Shown here piece by piece: positions 46,435 through 59,414 of a DNA stretch of 64,000 bases. Numbering within the stretch: the stretch's first letter is position 1; every line of letters starts with the position of its first letter. The notes below the pieces were generated by a model. That model ran no database searches. It was given only the letters and a program-made list of their open reading frames with translations, and was not told the origin of the DNA. The DNA is from Urophycis tenuis (lineage: Eukaryota > Chordata > Actinopteri > Gadiformes > Phycidae), in the NCBI GenBank assembly GCA_036785325.1, contig JAXIVH010000186.1:210493-274492 (forward strand). The letters run 5' to 3'. The position numbers were made by a program, and so were the translations under genes.

Positions 46435-48536
46435 ATGGCAGACGAGAAGCCCAAGGTGAGGAGAGGCTTTCCTTTGAGTGTTGTTCATGGTTTCGGGCTG
46501 GGTGTACTACACTTGCATCGAGTGTTTATGTTTATCGGAGTTTTAAGACATTGGATTCAATTTCAACAATATGGTTTTGGGAAATTGCCAAACATTGTGG
46601 GCCGGATCTAGCGGATGCTAGCCAGTTAGCCGGTGGGGGGAGCATGCTAGGCTAATGCAGCTAGTATCTGAACAGCGGGCTGGTGAAGTTACTACCGTAC
46701 TTTTCCGATGTTCACTTCGCCGTTCTTAGGCAATTTTAATTTGCCCGTTTCATTGGACATCTAGTCTACAGTCAAAATGAATGAATCAGGAAATGGCTAA
46801 CGAGCGCTTCAAGCTGGCTAATGCTAAAAGGCCATGGCTAATGCTAAAAGGCCATGGCTAATACTACAAGGCCAGTGGTGTGCTGCCATCCTCCCACTGT
46901 GGAGACCGATCATTGCGGTCACTAACGTTCCCTCGGTGCGTTTTCTGAGATTTGAGCAATTCCGACGCAGTTATCGTATTTCTTCATCCTTTTTTCTTCT
47001 TGAATGTTTGCACTTTACCAATTGTCTTAAAAGACCCAGTCACTTTCCTCTGGTTGCAATTAAGAACGCGCCTGAACCTAAACATATGCTGTGTTCCTCT
47101 TTCAGGAGGGAGTGAAGACTGAGAACAATGAGCACATCAACCTGAAAGTAGCCGGACAGGACGGCTCCGTGGTGCAGTTCAAGATCAAGAGGCACACGCC
47201 TTTAAATAAACTGATGAAGGCTTATTGTGAACGTCAGGTATCAGGATCGGATTATATCTTTGATTGTATGGTTTCTTCAGTTATCCATGGAGTATTACAT
47301 GGGCCCAGTTTAGCTATTTTAACTTCATTACCCATGGGTTGAGTTTTTTTTTATTACTATATGCACTTGGTTATACAGTTTGAAATTAAGTTATTGGTAA
47401 GGAGTTTGCTTCTGTTAACAAGTTGATCCACAGCGTTGCTCTTTCCCATACAGGGGCTGTCATTGCGACAAATACGGTTTCGATTTGATGGTCAGCCAAT
47501 TAACGAGACGGACACACCTTCACAGGTAAGGCCACAGTGGAGTAGTCGTTCTCTCATGGGGTGTTTTTTATTTGTAATGCGTGTTTTGGTTTGTGTGCTT
47601 TTTGCTGACTTGGTTATCGACTGTCATCGGTAATGGTAGCATCCCCTTTTCCTCCCACCTGCGTTAGTACCAGCGGCTAGCGCACAAAACTGTAGGGCTG
47701 TCACTTAACACACATCGCAATGTCCACCTCCATTTTGGAAGAATAGGAGAACGTGAGTCGAGTTTGGTAGTAACTAATCCTGAAGTGATTTATCATTATG
47801 CAAAGACATTGTTTCAAACTACCTCGCTGCGTTTCTCGTGCAAGACGTGGCAGAACAGTATTGGCTAAGGTTAGGGTATATTTTAATTGATTTAAGGTTT
47901 TTACAGTACCACAATCAAGTCCTTTCAGAATGGTACAATATTGCCAACAAAAAACTCCCATGATGCATTCTGGATGTACAAGCCCTATAAAAGAAGGTAG
48001 CCCATTCCTATGTCAAATGGGCATTTCTTCTCTTCACGTGTCTTTTTTTTTCTTAATCATTTGGTACGTTTTTTTGTACAACTCATTTAACACCGTGGCA
48101 TCCATGGAGATTGTTATCGTTATTGTCTTGGTCCTGTCAGACCTTTTTATCACAGATGCCAACTGTAGGACAAACACAGTGGATCTTCCACTTATGTACT
48201 GGGGCACAGGTAGACTTATTTCCACAAGTCTTATGAGCGACACGTGTGTTTGCCTTACAAAGCAGCACAGACTGCTGGCATCAATGACATTGTACTTACT
48301 TAGTGGGCATCAATTGAAACGCTGTCAATGAGCTTGCTGATGGCCACAACTTGGATGGATATGCAAGTGAAAAGGCGTGCCTGTGTTTGTTATAGATTGT
48401 CTAAAAATGATACTGTCCTACAACTGCTTTGTGAATGACTTTCTACTCACACTTGCATCTTTTCTTGCAGCTTGAAATGGAGGATGAGGACACAATCGAT
48501 GTATTCCAGCAGCAGACGGGAGGCTTTTCCATCTAA
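46435..48536 (+). CDS. sumo2: Small ubiquitin-related modifier 2
   Basis: Four exons: 46435-46455, 47106-47237, 47454-47525, 48471-48536, all with GT-AG borders and phase-0 junctions, giving 96 aa. The protein starts [20 protein letters not shown] and follows mammalian SUMO2 almost residue for residue. It keeps the poly-SUMO acceptor motif VKTE (Lys11), the SIM-binding strand [21 protein letters not shown] and DVFQQQTGG. The di-glycine is followed by Phe-Ser-Ile, a three-residue propeptide that SENP proteases would remove before conjugation. Human SUMO2 has Val-Tyr at this place (recalled). Substitutions SLRQ and PSQL versus human SMRQ and PAQL are conservative. SUMO3 is the alternative paralogue; jpt1 next door favours sumo2. 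The start context ACCATGG is a strong Kozak match. Confidence 0.95.
46812..46874. repeat. 24-bp tandem repeat in sumo2 intron 1
   Basis: GGCTAATGCTAAAAGGCCAT is repeated two and a half times with a decayed last copy. Confidence 0.85.
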
Positions 48537-48991
48537 AGACTTTCCCCCCCCACCCCCTCGACCCATTGCCTGCTTTCAGTTTTTTTTAATACCCCTTCGT
48601 TTTGTCTTGAAATCTCCATGACCAGCTTTTCCACGACCATGCTGGAATGCTGACCACAGCATTCCAGAAGTTGAAATCCTGTCACAGATGCTCATAGGCT
48701 GCAGCACAGGGGTGGATACATTTTTATTATTGTGATATTTGTAATGATAGTGGATTGTGCACAACTTGTAAGCTGCATTCAGTCTCATGTGCTGAAGAAT
48801 TAAATTGTTTTTTTTGTTTTGGTTTTTTTTTTCTTCCCGAAATCCTAAAGCATAGACATTTCCTGTCCTTTTTTAACACTATTTCTCATGCGATTTAGCG
48901 TTTGGCTAAATTGAATAATGGTGTTGTTGTTCTATATGCCTGCATTTCAATTTACTCACATTGGTTGTTTTAAAAAAAAATGTACAATTGG

Positions 48992-48997
48992 AATAAA
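48992..48997 (+). terminator. sumo2 poly(A) signal
   Basis: AATAAA in GGAATAAACTG, 456 bp after the sumo2 stop codon and followed by a T-rich downstream element. Good position and context for 3' end formation. Confidence 0.7.
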
Positions 48998-49481
48998 CTG
49001 ATTTTTTTTTTATAAAAAGGTAGTGGTTTGTGTTGATTTCGATGTTTAGTCACACTGCACTAAAACATAACTGGAGTATATCTGTAATTTCCATATAACA
49101 ACATCTAATTGTCTTGGTTTCCATGTAATTGTATTAAATGGCACATCAGCCCCTTAGTACCACTATTATCTATGCGTTCAAAAGCATCTAACACTGACCT
49201 GTGATTAGAATACTTCTTTTCCCGATCCTAGATAAACCAATCACAGCCACACTGGAGGTTGCAGTGTCCAATGAATGAACCTGACTGTGTACTGGTGGGC
49301 GGGACTCTGCATGAAACGCCCTCTCCACGTTGTTCTCCGCCTGAGAAGCCAGACTACGCAGCAGGTTGATGAATTTGCAGTGCCGTCTGCTTGTGTAGAT
49401 AATGAAACGCGGGTTATGAAATTTTAATTCACGATTGTTTTGTCTTTTAGTCTCAGAGCTCTATTAAAAAATTACGACAGA

Positions 49482-52400
49482 ATGACGACGACCACGACAT
49501 TTCAAGGGTTGGAAGCCGGTTCCAAAAGCAGCTCCAGGTATATTGTGGCACAGACAGGTTTGAGACGGTAACGATAGTCATCATCGAGATAGACATGCTG
49601 TGCTTTTAAACGTGTGCTCTGACTTAACTGTTGTGACTTAAAGGCCGTTGCTATAGCTCAAACTGCATTACTAAATGTTTGCAGTCCGGGATGCTGGATA
49701 AAAGCATGTACCTGCTCTCGGCACGGATGGGCCGTGGCTCTCGCCGAGCTCGCCTCCATGCGACTGCTCTCCCCTTTGTGGGGCATGGAAGTTGCAGAGT
49801 TAGCTTGCGTTTGCTAACTGTCCGGTTGCCAAACGCTTATTAACCGATCTACATTGCATGGCTATGGATCACCCGTCAACGTTTTGGTGATCGTCACATT
49901 CCGTGTGATCTCAGGGGCGACCATCATCATCTCAACCACCCAAATAAAGGTGGAGTAATGTCTGCAGCTAGCGCCTGCTAACCTCGATTGTTTAGTTGGG
50001 CGGGGCCCCTGTGGATTTCTGATCAGTTTTTCAGGCCCGTTAGTTACTATACCTTTATTCTATTACGAATTATACACACCCAATAGGGATTGCACCTTAA
50101 ACCAGAACAGTAGGTTCATTTATTCATCGTCAAAACATTCCCGTTGGGATATATTGGCGTGTGTTTGCGTGCTTCACCAGCCCTGGAAGTTCTCATGTAG
50201 ATTTGTCGTCCATTTCCATTCCCCCCCAAAAATATACGTTGTTTCTCTAGTGTTCAGTGTGAATTGTCCACAGTAGATCAGTACCTGTACCTGTAACCCC
50301 CCCCCCCCCCTCCCCCCATTTAATAAAAAAAAATAAAAATAATAATGATTAATAAAATAAAAAAGCCGCACATGGGATGCATTTGCAGTGACCGCATTCA
50401 CATGGCTCAGGTGCACAAAAATGGCAGACCCCCTCAGTTGAAGAGGTGGGTTGGGCTCCTATGTGTGTACAGAGAACAGAGCAGGGGCCTACATATGTGT
50501 GTTTCTCATTTAGGTTTTTGTTGCATCTATTTACCTGGTTGCAGTATTTTAAGGTCACTTGTCAATGAGTAGATCTGTTGTCTGTACCGTCAGATGTATT
50601 GATGAATGCATGATACATTGCACATAATGCCCCTGACAACACGTGTTAATAATACAACAATAATATTTGATTTTGTCCATATGAATGACATTTTGAATAT
50701 GTGATCAGTTTCTCTTGGGATGGGACAGTTGACTTCAGTCTACACTTGGTTACGACAGGTGGTTTATCCTAGGTATTACCATTTTCCTGGTTTGTGTTGA
50801 TATGTGAACCTAAGAGTTTAAACTAATTCACATCCTCTTGAGTTGCCTCTTACTTAGGCCAAAGGGTTAGGGTTTTTAAAATAAAAATACAAACATAGCT
50901 TCTTCTCCACCCCTGGCAACAGGTCATTCAATTAGATTTTGTCACCTGTCTAATTTTTTGGTTTTGTTGGATGACTAAAAGCTGCCATGGGCTTTGTTAT
51001 GGATGTAGTGAACATTATGTGGGGCAGGAAGGAGTAACATCAAAAGATTCCCACAATACCAAAAACTATTTTTTTTTCTAACTCCAAGTAAATGCACAAT
51101 AGAAAATACAAGTTCTGACACTGAAGCATTGCTAAGGGAAGGCCAGCAGATGTCAGACAATGGCAGGTAGCTCGGGACTAAGATGTGTATGTGAAACTAG
51201 GGCTGTTCCTCATTTGAGCAGCAGGTGCTGTGTGGAGCCCCTCTTCAGGTTCTTTGGCTCTGTGCTTCTTTACCACCTAAAGGAGATTGCACTTGATACC
51301 TTTTACAGGATGAGCCTGTTGGACTTGATTTTAAAAATATACAACTATTTTTACACTAAGCTTAACCTAGCGATGCCCCACAGTGTGTGCCTCTCTCTCA
51401 CTTAATCTCCATATCTCCAGAGTTTCAAACCCTCCAGGTGGCGCATCAAACATCTCCTTTGGCACAGATGAGGACAAACCCCCTGTACGGAAAAATAAGA
51501 TGGCTTCTAGTGTCTTTGCTGAGCCAGAGGACCCCTATGCTCATCGAAGGAACAATCCGCCCGGTACCTGTTCATGTTTGTGTCCGTTTGTGATGTCTAC
51601 GTGCCTTAAGTAATTACAAGACGGATCAGGGGAGCACATGCACTAAAACTAACGAAGATATTGAATCTGCTACTGATGAGCCTTCATGGAGTTGATCCAG
51701 AAGTGGGATTATATAAAGATACAAAAACACATTTTTGTTATTAACCACTGTTACAAAATTTGCCTACCAGTGAATCTCTTGTTGGTCATTTCACATTTTT
51801 GCAGCTCAACATATTTCATGTTGGTTTATAAGAAGCACCATGGCAGACAAAAGGCATGTAGTGCCACTGGACTCTGTGATCCCCTTCAACTTGTCGTCAT
51901 CTATTGTTCATTCATTTCCTGTAATCACCTGAATACTCCTCCTCTCCTGGGTTGACCATTTCTAAGAAATTGAAGGAGTGTATGAGAAATGGATAGAGAA
52001 AGAAAACTTATTGATTCATCATTGTTAAATCTGCTAAAGTGTGAAACTGTGACACTGTGACAAGCTGTGCCATTGCAAAATGTTTTTAGTCTTTACACGC
52101 ATAACAATTTAGGCTTTTTTGGCCATGGACGATGGTGATCACATTCCAGCTGCTAGCTGTTGTCAAGGTGCATGTTTTTTGTCGTACAAGGAAGCAATTT
52201 TTCCATGATGCAATTGTTTTTTAGATGGAGGATTGGTGATAGACACAACATTGTACCATTATGTCAACAAAAGCTTATCGCTTTAGGTCAATGTGGTTCT
52301 TTTTATTGAAGCAATAGATGGTACTAGTTTCCTTATTAAAGAATGAGTTCACCACCACGTAGAGGTTCTGAGGTCAATAAACAAAAGTTTATTGGCATTT

Positions 52401-54704
52401 AAAGGGCGGTAACTTGTCTTGCGTATTTTTATTTTTAATTAATTTTTCTGTTTAAATTCAGGATTCCTTATTCACGAATAACGATTCAAAAGCTAAAGGA
52501 ATGACATGTATTTTTACATTCATACTATTCCTATTAATTTTAAGGCCCGTGTATTAGTCGACAGTGACATGTTTTCTCTTGTTTGGGACAAACATCTTGT
52601 CTTGACTGAAAATTGTGTTGACTCCAACCAAATGCCTGTGTGTGGCTCAACTCAGTCCAATATTACGGTCCGGACAGGGACTTTGGGTTGCGTAGAAAAT
52701 AACCAATATGTTACTGTCACTCTTAGTTTGACTTCTGCCCATGTGCCCTCTCTCCCACAGGTGGCAAACCCACAGGGGTTCTGTGTGGTGAGCCCTCCGC
52801 CCCATTGAGAAGAGGCGGGAACCACAATGCCAACCACTCTGCAGATCCGGCCATGGTAAGGTCCTGAACAGAGTAGCCGTTCAGGAAGGGAAGGTAGGGT
52901 AGGAGAGGAGGGGAGGAGAGGAAGAGAGGAAAGGAGAGGAGGGGAGGCGAGCCGAAAATTCCCAAATCTTTTGTACCATGGTATTTGTCATCTTGTTTGT
53001 GACGAATATTGAGGACCTTGACTTAATCAAAACAGCACAGAGTTGTCCTCAAGAAGCAGCGTTTCCTGTATCCTGTATTATATTTCTGGACTAAGAGTGG
53101 CATACTCTGTCACACTCTGACAGAGTATGCCACTGTTACTTGTTTTTTGACTTGTCTTGTAAGGTGTCCTTGAGTGCTTTGAAAGGCGCCTTTAAATAAA
53201 ACGCATTATTATTAAAACACAATGGCATAAATAACAGATGCATTCTTTAATTCTGCGATAGCCTCTTGGTTCGGTTAAATGGAGCCTTTCAGTATTGTGT
53301 TTGTTAGTACTGGGAGCGTGACGTTTGTTGATGTTTATTTATTAAAACAACCACTTGTCTTTCTCTTTCAGGACGCAGAGAATAATGTTGGCGATGCAGG
53401 TACACATTTGATTGGATTTCCATATTATTATTTTTTTACCTGATTGAAATCTGAGCTTCATATGTGGTTAATTGAAGCCTGCATACTCTTTGACCTACTG
53501 CGGTCCAGGGCGGTGGTTTTTTTTAGTCTACTGTTACGCAAGTGTGTAATCAGAACTGGTGTCACCACTCAAACTAGTTCCTTACGCTTTTCAGCGCACA
53601 GATTTCCAGTAATTGTACATGGTGGCAGCTTGCGAACAGTGCTGGCATTGGAAGTAGTCCTGCGAGATTGTGCGGAGCTCTGTGCGAGTGCACAGATCTC
53701 AAGCCCAGTCGCAGCCCCTTCCAAACGTCGTGGCGTTGCCGGGCCCAGCGAGCGCTGGTTGCGCGCCGCAGTCTGCAGAATTTTGAAAGCGCACAAAACG
53801 ACGGACGAAGTGAAGCTTTATCTCCAGGAGTGTTGCCTTCCCAGATAAGGCCACGCCCGTCTCAGGCTACCGAGCTGTATTGCACATAATTACTCAGCTA
53901 TGACATAATGATTATATAATTATTTAACAACTTTTCCTTTGTGCTGATGTGGGCATTGCTCCAGACTACTTACCCACAACATCGAGTTGTGACAATGCTT
54001 TAGCAAGGGCCTGTCATTATCTGATTTTCCGATGACGACCTCTTTAAAAAGTCTTACATTTGCGGGAAACTGATTGAATAAATACTTTTAATTCCTCATA
54101 TCAATCTGGACACTGGAGACAACATTCTGATACGTTTGTTTTGGGCGATGTGCTTCGGCCCCAGACGCATGCCATACCAGAGTTAACATGTATTGGAGTT
54201 CTTGTTCAGTCGGCCCACGTTTCAGCTCACTGAAGAGTTTAGAGAGGCCGAGTTTAGTTGGTTTGAAATTAGATGTATGTTTAAAAAAAACAAAACAAAA
54301 AACCCTGGAAGGAACGATTCCAAAGAGTGAATTGAAACGGCTGTGCCATTTACAAATGTTCCTCAGACACATTGATCAATATGGACAGCCCCTTGCTTCA
54401 GGGGCCAATGCTCCTGAAGACTGTGGGTTATTCTTAAAATCATAACGAGGGGCAGCCTCTGCCCACCCACCGTTGCGGGGCGGAGACCGCCTCCCGCTCG
54501 CTCTGGGCCCGCCGCTCGCCATGCCAAGCGGCGCCCGCCGCAGGTCACCGCTAACGCTGGGCTTTGTGTGCAGACCACAGCACAGAACCCGACGCCATCT
54601 CGGAGCCCAAGGACGAGCCCCCGCTGGCAGAAGCCCCCGCCGCCGGAGCTCCGTCCGTCCGCAGGAACCCCCCGGGGGGGAAGTCCAGCCTCATCCTGGG
54701 CTGA
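49482..54704 (+). CDS. jpt1: Jupiter microtubule-associated homolog 1 (HN1)
   Basis: Five exons: 49482-49537, 51421-51563, 52761-52855, 53372-53399, 54574-54704. The sum is 453 nt (150 aa) with phases 2, 1, 0, 1 consistent. It is a small intrinsically disordered protein. The N-terminus MTTTTTFQGLE and SSRVSNPPGGASNISFG match HN1/JPT1, followed by VRKNKMASSVFAEPEDP. PPGG recurs as NPPGGAS, NNPPGGK and RNPPGGKSSLILG at the C-terminus, the family's repeated motif. Exons 3-4 (GVLCGEPSAPLRRGGN, DAENNVGDA) are the least conserved part. JPT2 differs at the N-terminus as I recall it, so JPT1 is preferred. Role in the cell is poorly defined; it is linked to microtubules and GSK3beta/beta-catenin signalling. 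Confidence 0.93.
53096..53134. repeat. 17-bp perfect hairpin in jpt1 intron 3
   Basis: AGTGGCATACTCTGTCA and its complement are separated by 5 bp. It lies just before a LINE tail (53155-53212, GAGTGCTTTGAAAGGCGCCT). Confidence 0.85.
53155..53212 (+). mobile_element. LINE 3' tail in jpt1 intron 3
   Basis: GAGTGCTTTGAAAGGCGCCT, TTAAATAAAACGC and (ATT)n match the tail of the LINE at 15003-15730. Confidence 0.65.
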
Positions 54705-56170
54705 GCCGCAGCCCACCCGCCCCGCCTGAGCCCCGCCCTGCTCGTCTCAGACCCCCCCCCCGCTCTCTCATTCGATATGTGTACGGCCTGCTTGTTTTGA
54801 TACGAACAACGTCGCAACCCCCCTCATGTGTCCCATCTATAGCATCCCGGATCCCGTCCAGAACCACGCGCCCTCCATGGTTTGATACCTCCTTTTGGAA
54901 AATGTTGGTTTTCAATTGATTATTATTTATTGCGTTTTTGTTTTTTTTGTTTTTTTGTTTTGTTTGTTTGTTTTGTTTTTTTTCCAGGAGCACTTTATGT
55001 ATCTTAAGGTTTGAAGCCCGTCCTCATGGTGTGTTAGAGCGAGACAGGGCACGGGGCTTACATTTGCGCGCGTCTTCTGCCAACTAACGTCCCCAAAGCG
55101 TCCCCAAGTGTACATGTGGTAACTGCACAAGGGCCAAGTAGACTCATGGCAACCTGCTCAAAATGAAGAAAACTGACCACCAAGTCTGTTGGGTTTTTTG
55201 CCGTTGTTTTTGCACCATGTTTAAACTTGTTGGCCAGCCTGCATGCGCGCGCGTGGTCTTGTCATGTATGAATGTGAGGAGAAGAAGAAGAAGAAGAAAA
55301 AAAACTGTGACAATTTAATTTATACTGCTGGATAACTTTTGTTGGATTTAGTTCATAGTGAATATATGTGGTTTCATTGCATGAAATGAGACTTTTCTAC
55401 TGATGTGTGTTTCACACGGTAGCAAAAAGAGATGAATCTCTGTCATTCTGTCCTCCGATTATTAGGGCCCATGTAAAGTGGGAAAGAGAATTGGCCTTTT
55501 GTATTTTCTCTTTCCCCTGGAATAGCCTGTTTTAACCTCAGTGCCAGTTGTTAGTGACTTGTGTTTTTATAAGTGTGCCCCAACTATAACAATAGGTGCC
55601 AGTAGGTTTGGTACAGGCTACAAAATCAAAACTGTGTTGGGGTTTCCAAAAATGCCCTCAATCAGCATGACAATGCTTGTCCTCATCACAATTAATTGAA
55701 TGACATTTGGCCAGAAGTGGCCAAACGTCTCTGGAGAAAAACAAACAAACTTAACCCTAGCCCTGATTTGACAAGTGACCTTATGACACCTCAGCCTTTT
55801 TTATATGTTTTCCATCGCCATGAAGAATGGTCTTTTGTTCCTTACCAACTGAAGCGCACTGTTGGTGTAACACTGGTGTAACAATCCTTTTGTACATTTT
55901 CTGTGATTTTTATGGTATGTTTACCTGAGGTTTACAAACCAGAGGTCCTTTTCATTCCAGCTTGTGTCAGTCTGTCACGGGCCATCAGTTAATCAAGAAA
56001 CGCAACAGGTTGATCAAGGGGTAAATTAAATGTGGCGTCGGTAAAAAAAAAAAAAAAAAAAAATAGTTGTGGAATATTTGCATCCTGTGTCAATTTAATA
56101 CTGGATGTAATCATTGAACATTTTATTTGAAATTGGCACGTTGAAAAATAAATGTAATTTCTGATCTGCA
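54705..56170 (+). other. jpt1 3' UTR
   Basis: About 1.45 kb from the stop to AATAAA at 56147-56152 (GAAAAATAAATGT). It contains T-rich runs near 54935-54985 and an A21 run at 56043-56063. No coding signature was seen. Confidence 0.6.
56147..56152 (+). terminator. Candidate jpt1 poly(A) signal
   Basis: AATAAA 1.44 kb after the jpt1 stop and followed by T-rich sequence. Confidence 0.5.
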
Positions 56171-56815
56171 TTTCTTTCGTTATTTCATGTGGAAATGAAT
56201 GGAAAAAACCAAACAATCACAGGCTCGGTCCCTAAAAACAAACACCGGGAGAATATGGCCGCTCCCCTGCATCATATCGAAACCAAAATCGAAACGTTTT
56301 AGCCTGTTTACCAACAGCCAAGCACGCACAGATCGACTCAAGACGAACAGCTGGCTGCGGGTCCGGACGGGTAAGGCTTATTTTGATACTATGAAAACGC
56401 GGAACTGCAAATGCGTTTTGCAACACATGCTCAATTTAGAATGCATACTTAAACTTGTATAGGTGCGCCGTGGTGTTTATGTGATCACCTACACACGTTA
56501 ATCCGAGGCGACGGATATACTGCAATATTGAGCTCATTAAGGAATTGTTGTGTTGCAATGTGAACTTCGCTCACTTTCAGAACTGATGACGTATTTTCAC
56601 CCATTGATAAAACCGGGTTTGTGACATTCGGTTCACGGGTAAAAGGTTGGTGGTGAGGACAGCAAGAAATGAGATGTATTGTGTCAATCAAGGTTCTGTT
56701 CATCATTCTATTGAACAGAGATCATGGACTGTTGGGCATGCTTGCTGTCCGCGACCTTGTGCCTAATTTCTGGATGTGAAATCCGTAAGTAGGTTTACAA
56801 TAAATAAATGATATG

Positions 56816-56817
<2 letters not shown>

Positions 56818-56881
<64 letters not shown>
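56818..56881. repeat. (TA)n microsatellite
   Basis: About 64 bp of pure TA. Confidence 0.97.
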
Positions 56882-56883
<2 letters not shown>

Positions 56884-57074
56884 TGTATTCTATTTTATGT
56901 TCATATATAGGCTACACTACACACAAAAAGTTGGTCATGTTTGGCTTTCAGATGAATTTTAAGGAAAACGTCACAAAACTTCACACTACAGTGATATACT
57001 GTATATATAATGAAAGTAGGGCATTTAAGTAGAAACATGCAATGGGGATTTTTGTATTGCCAACAATTTATTTA

Positions 57075-57292
57075 AAGAAAAGCCATCAACAGTGAATGTG
57101 AGTGTCTGCTGAGGCATGACATCCCACTCCTCTTGAAGGGCGGCCCCTCAGGTCATTGAGGTTCTGGGATACAGAGTTATGAGCCTCTACACGGCGACTC
57201 AGCTGATCCCATGGGTTTTCCGTGGGGTTCAGGTCAGGGGAAAGTGCAGGCCACCATCTGTGGTAACCCAGTCTCCAGCAGCCGTTCCCTAA
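57075..57292 (-). mobile_element. Tc1/mariner transposase C-terminal remnant
   Basis: The minus strand encodes ALSPDLNPTENPWDQLSRRV and continues EAHNSVSQNLNDLR before a frameshift. This is the SPDLNPIE(H/N)LWDQL block with its catalytic last acidic residue region. The right side is cut at 57293 by the start of another repeat. Confidence 0.8.
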
Positions 57293-57660
57293 TGACCAGT
57301 GTTGGGCAAGTTACTCTAAAAAAGTAATTAGTTAAACTACTAGTTACTTCTCCCAGAAAGTAACTAAAGTAGTAACTGAGTTACAAACTCTAAAAGTAAC
57401 TAGTTACTTTGGAAAGTAACTATTGCGTTACTTTCAAATAATTTTTTAAATACTGATGTGTCAAATAATTTGGACCCCATCTCCATCCCTCTTTAAAAGA
57501 ACTTAAAAAAAACGTGTGTTCAATTATTTATGATAAATCTGAGTATTATAATGAAATGAAGACTCAATACATTACAAACAGAAATCCACAGTGCACAAAT
57601 CTAAACAATTTTAACATTGCTGTGGGAATGTGAGACTACACAATATATCTTTTGGAACTT
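57293..57660. mobile_element. Fish DNA-transposon end (CAGTGTTGGGCAAGTTAC)
   Basis: CAGTGTTGGGCAAGTTACTC then repeated AAGTAACTAGTTACTT motifs is a terminal sequence I recall as very common in fish DNA transposons. It breaks the Tc1 fragment at 57292/57293. The opposite terminus is not visible, so the right limit is approximate. Confidence 0.65.
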
Positions 57661-58110
57661 GATATTTATTGAACGCATATGATTCATCTTACGATAGGAC
57701 CCACGTGAGATTTACGAAACTTTCGTATCACACCAATCCCAGCGTACGAAGGAGCGCTATTGATAAATACAGCGGCTGAGATCAATCGTATTGAACGTAA
57801 CACACCCCTATAAAAGCACGTCTTCAGAAGTCTCGCCCCTAACTTTTACGACATGGAGAAACATCCAACGGCAAAGAAGAAGCGGAATTTTCGAGGAGGG
57901 GCTGTCTGCAGACCCGGAGGCTGCAGATTCACGACCGCAGATCTGCGCCCCTCAAGAATGTGCGGCGACCGCAGATCTGCGCCCCTCAAGAATGTGCGAC
58001 AGCGGCAGCGCCACCAACTGGACGGAGTACTGTCTTCCCACTTACATACACCACGAGGAGTACATCCATGATGGACGACGACCGGAGTGTGAGTATTGAA
58101 CGTGAATTAT
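57660..58110 (+). mobile_element. Possible Harbinger 5' fragment with MEKH..KKKRNF frame
   Basis: An ATG-started frame (57853-58071) opens MEKHPTAKKKRNF, resembling the KKRNF start of Harbinger SANT/Myb partner proteins such as the one at 22627. The continuation is not family-like and includes a 34-bp tandem duplication (57932-57965 and 57966-57999, CGACCGCAGATCTGCGCCCC). A TATAAAAG box lies about 45 bp upstream (57810-57817). Probably a decayed or chimeric copy. Confidence 0.4.
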
Positions 58111-58132
58111 TTGGTTAATATCATTAAACTAT

Positions 58133-58391
58133 CTCCGGGTACTCCGGCTTCCTCCCACAGACCAAAAACATGCAGGTTGGGGATTAGGTTAATTGGTGTC
58201 TCTAAATTGACCATAGGTGTGTATGTGAGTGTGAATGGTTGTTTGTCTATACTGTATATGTTAGCCCTGTGATAGGCTGGCGACCTGTCCAGGGTGTACC
58301 CCGCCTCTCGCCCGTTGCAGCTGGGATTGGCTCCAGCCCCCCCGCGACCCTCGTAGAGGATAAGCGGTTACGATAATGGATGGATGGATGG
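58133..58391 (+). mobile_element. RTE/Rex3-type retroposon insertion with 15-bp TSD
   Basis: A 259-bp 5'-truncated copy starts CTCCGGGTACTCCGGC, passes through GGCGACCTGTCCAGGGTGTA and ends in (GGAT)n. It is flanked by an exact 15-bp duplication ATATCATTAAACTAT (58118-58132 and 58392-58406). The sequence is a common fish 3' LINE end, recalled as RTE/Rex3-like. Confidence 0.85.
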
Positions 58392-58704
58392 ATATCATTA
58401 AACTATTCTGTTGATTCGACAGCAAAATCAATCTTTTAATGTGTTACGTTTGATATGATGTGACTCTATTTGCCATGATAGTCTGAAGGGCACGTCATAG
58501 TCATCTAGGTTAAGCGAATAGGTAGCTTATAGCTAATGTTAGCTTGTTGGAAATGAACTGTCTGTTAGACCGTACATTTTGTTTAATGAAACCGAAGTAC
58601 AAGCACGGTGACGAAGAGTTTTAGCATGTGCATTAAATTAAACATAAAAAATTATTAAGTGGATGATGTGAGAAAAACACGTAACGTTATAAGGCTGACG
58701 ATAC

Positions 58705-58760
58705 GTTTTCATAAGACAGACAGACAGACATACTTTATTGATTGAATGCATGAAACTTAA
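58705..58760 (-). mobile_element. LINE tail, minus orientation
   Basis: (CAGA)n CATACTTTATTGATTG is the reverse complement of the AATAAAGTATG(TCTG)n LINE tail. Confidence 0.55.
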
Positions 58761-58955
58761 CATTTTATGAAATGACATGGCAGAAATGCATATTGGCAGT
58801 GTAGCCTACTTCATGCTAACAGTTAATGTATTATGTATTGTATGTGTTGTAATGGTGTTACACAGAGCGTAGAAACTAAGTGTGGTTGTCCGGAGCCGGA
58901 CCTTTAAGGTAGTAACACCAGTCCACGATATAGCAGTTCGATAATACCTGTGTTG

Positions 58956-59414
58956 TAGCCTGGCTGACGCGTCCACATCTCGATGAGATGGTGGTCTGGG
59001 AACTAGGTGGTGTGCATTTTATCGTATTTGAGGCGTGGTTTACGAATGCCTAGAGCCGTTTATTGGGCGCTACGAATGTCTATCAAATGGCGTCTGGTTC
59101 TTCACATGCTGCTTTGCGCGCGATTCATAGCCAATTGCTACTAAAAATTAGCTACTAAAATTAAATTAATTGCTACAAAAGCTACTTAATACACTTTCTA
59201 AGGCTGCATCGAACGGTAACGTTGTGTCCGCTGCCATGTTGGATTAACACGCTACAGGCTTCGGTGTCGCGCATAGACGTCTTCATCGTCTTGCTGCCCC
59301 CCTCGTTCTGTGATTGGTTCCCTAACTCAGGGGAAAATAAGGGCGGTGGTTTCCAGGCTGTCTTTGCAGTGAGAATGAAATCACGGGCAAAGCAGCATGG
59401 GAATTCCCAGGCTA
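58956..59414. mobile_element. 459-bp non-autonomous element with 9-bp TSD
   Basis: The copy begins TAGCCTGG and ends CCAGGCTA. It is flanked by CCTGTGTTG on both sides (58947-58955 and 59415-59423). No transposase frame is present. A 9-bp duplication with short TIRs fits Mutator- or Merlin-like families, but the superfamily is unassigned. Confidence 0.7.

Noticed and set aside
52865..52950. Purine-rich GGGAGGA tract as a functional triplex or G-quadruplex site
   Set aside because: A simple low-order purine repeat in an intron; nothing beyond composition supports a role.
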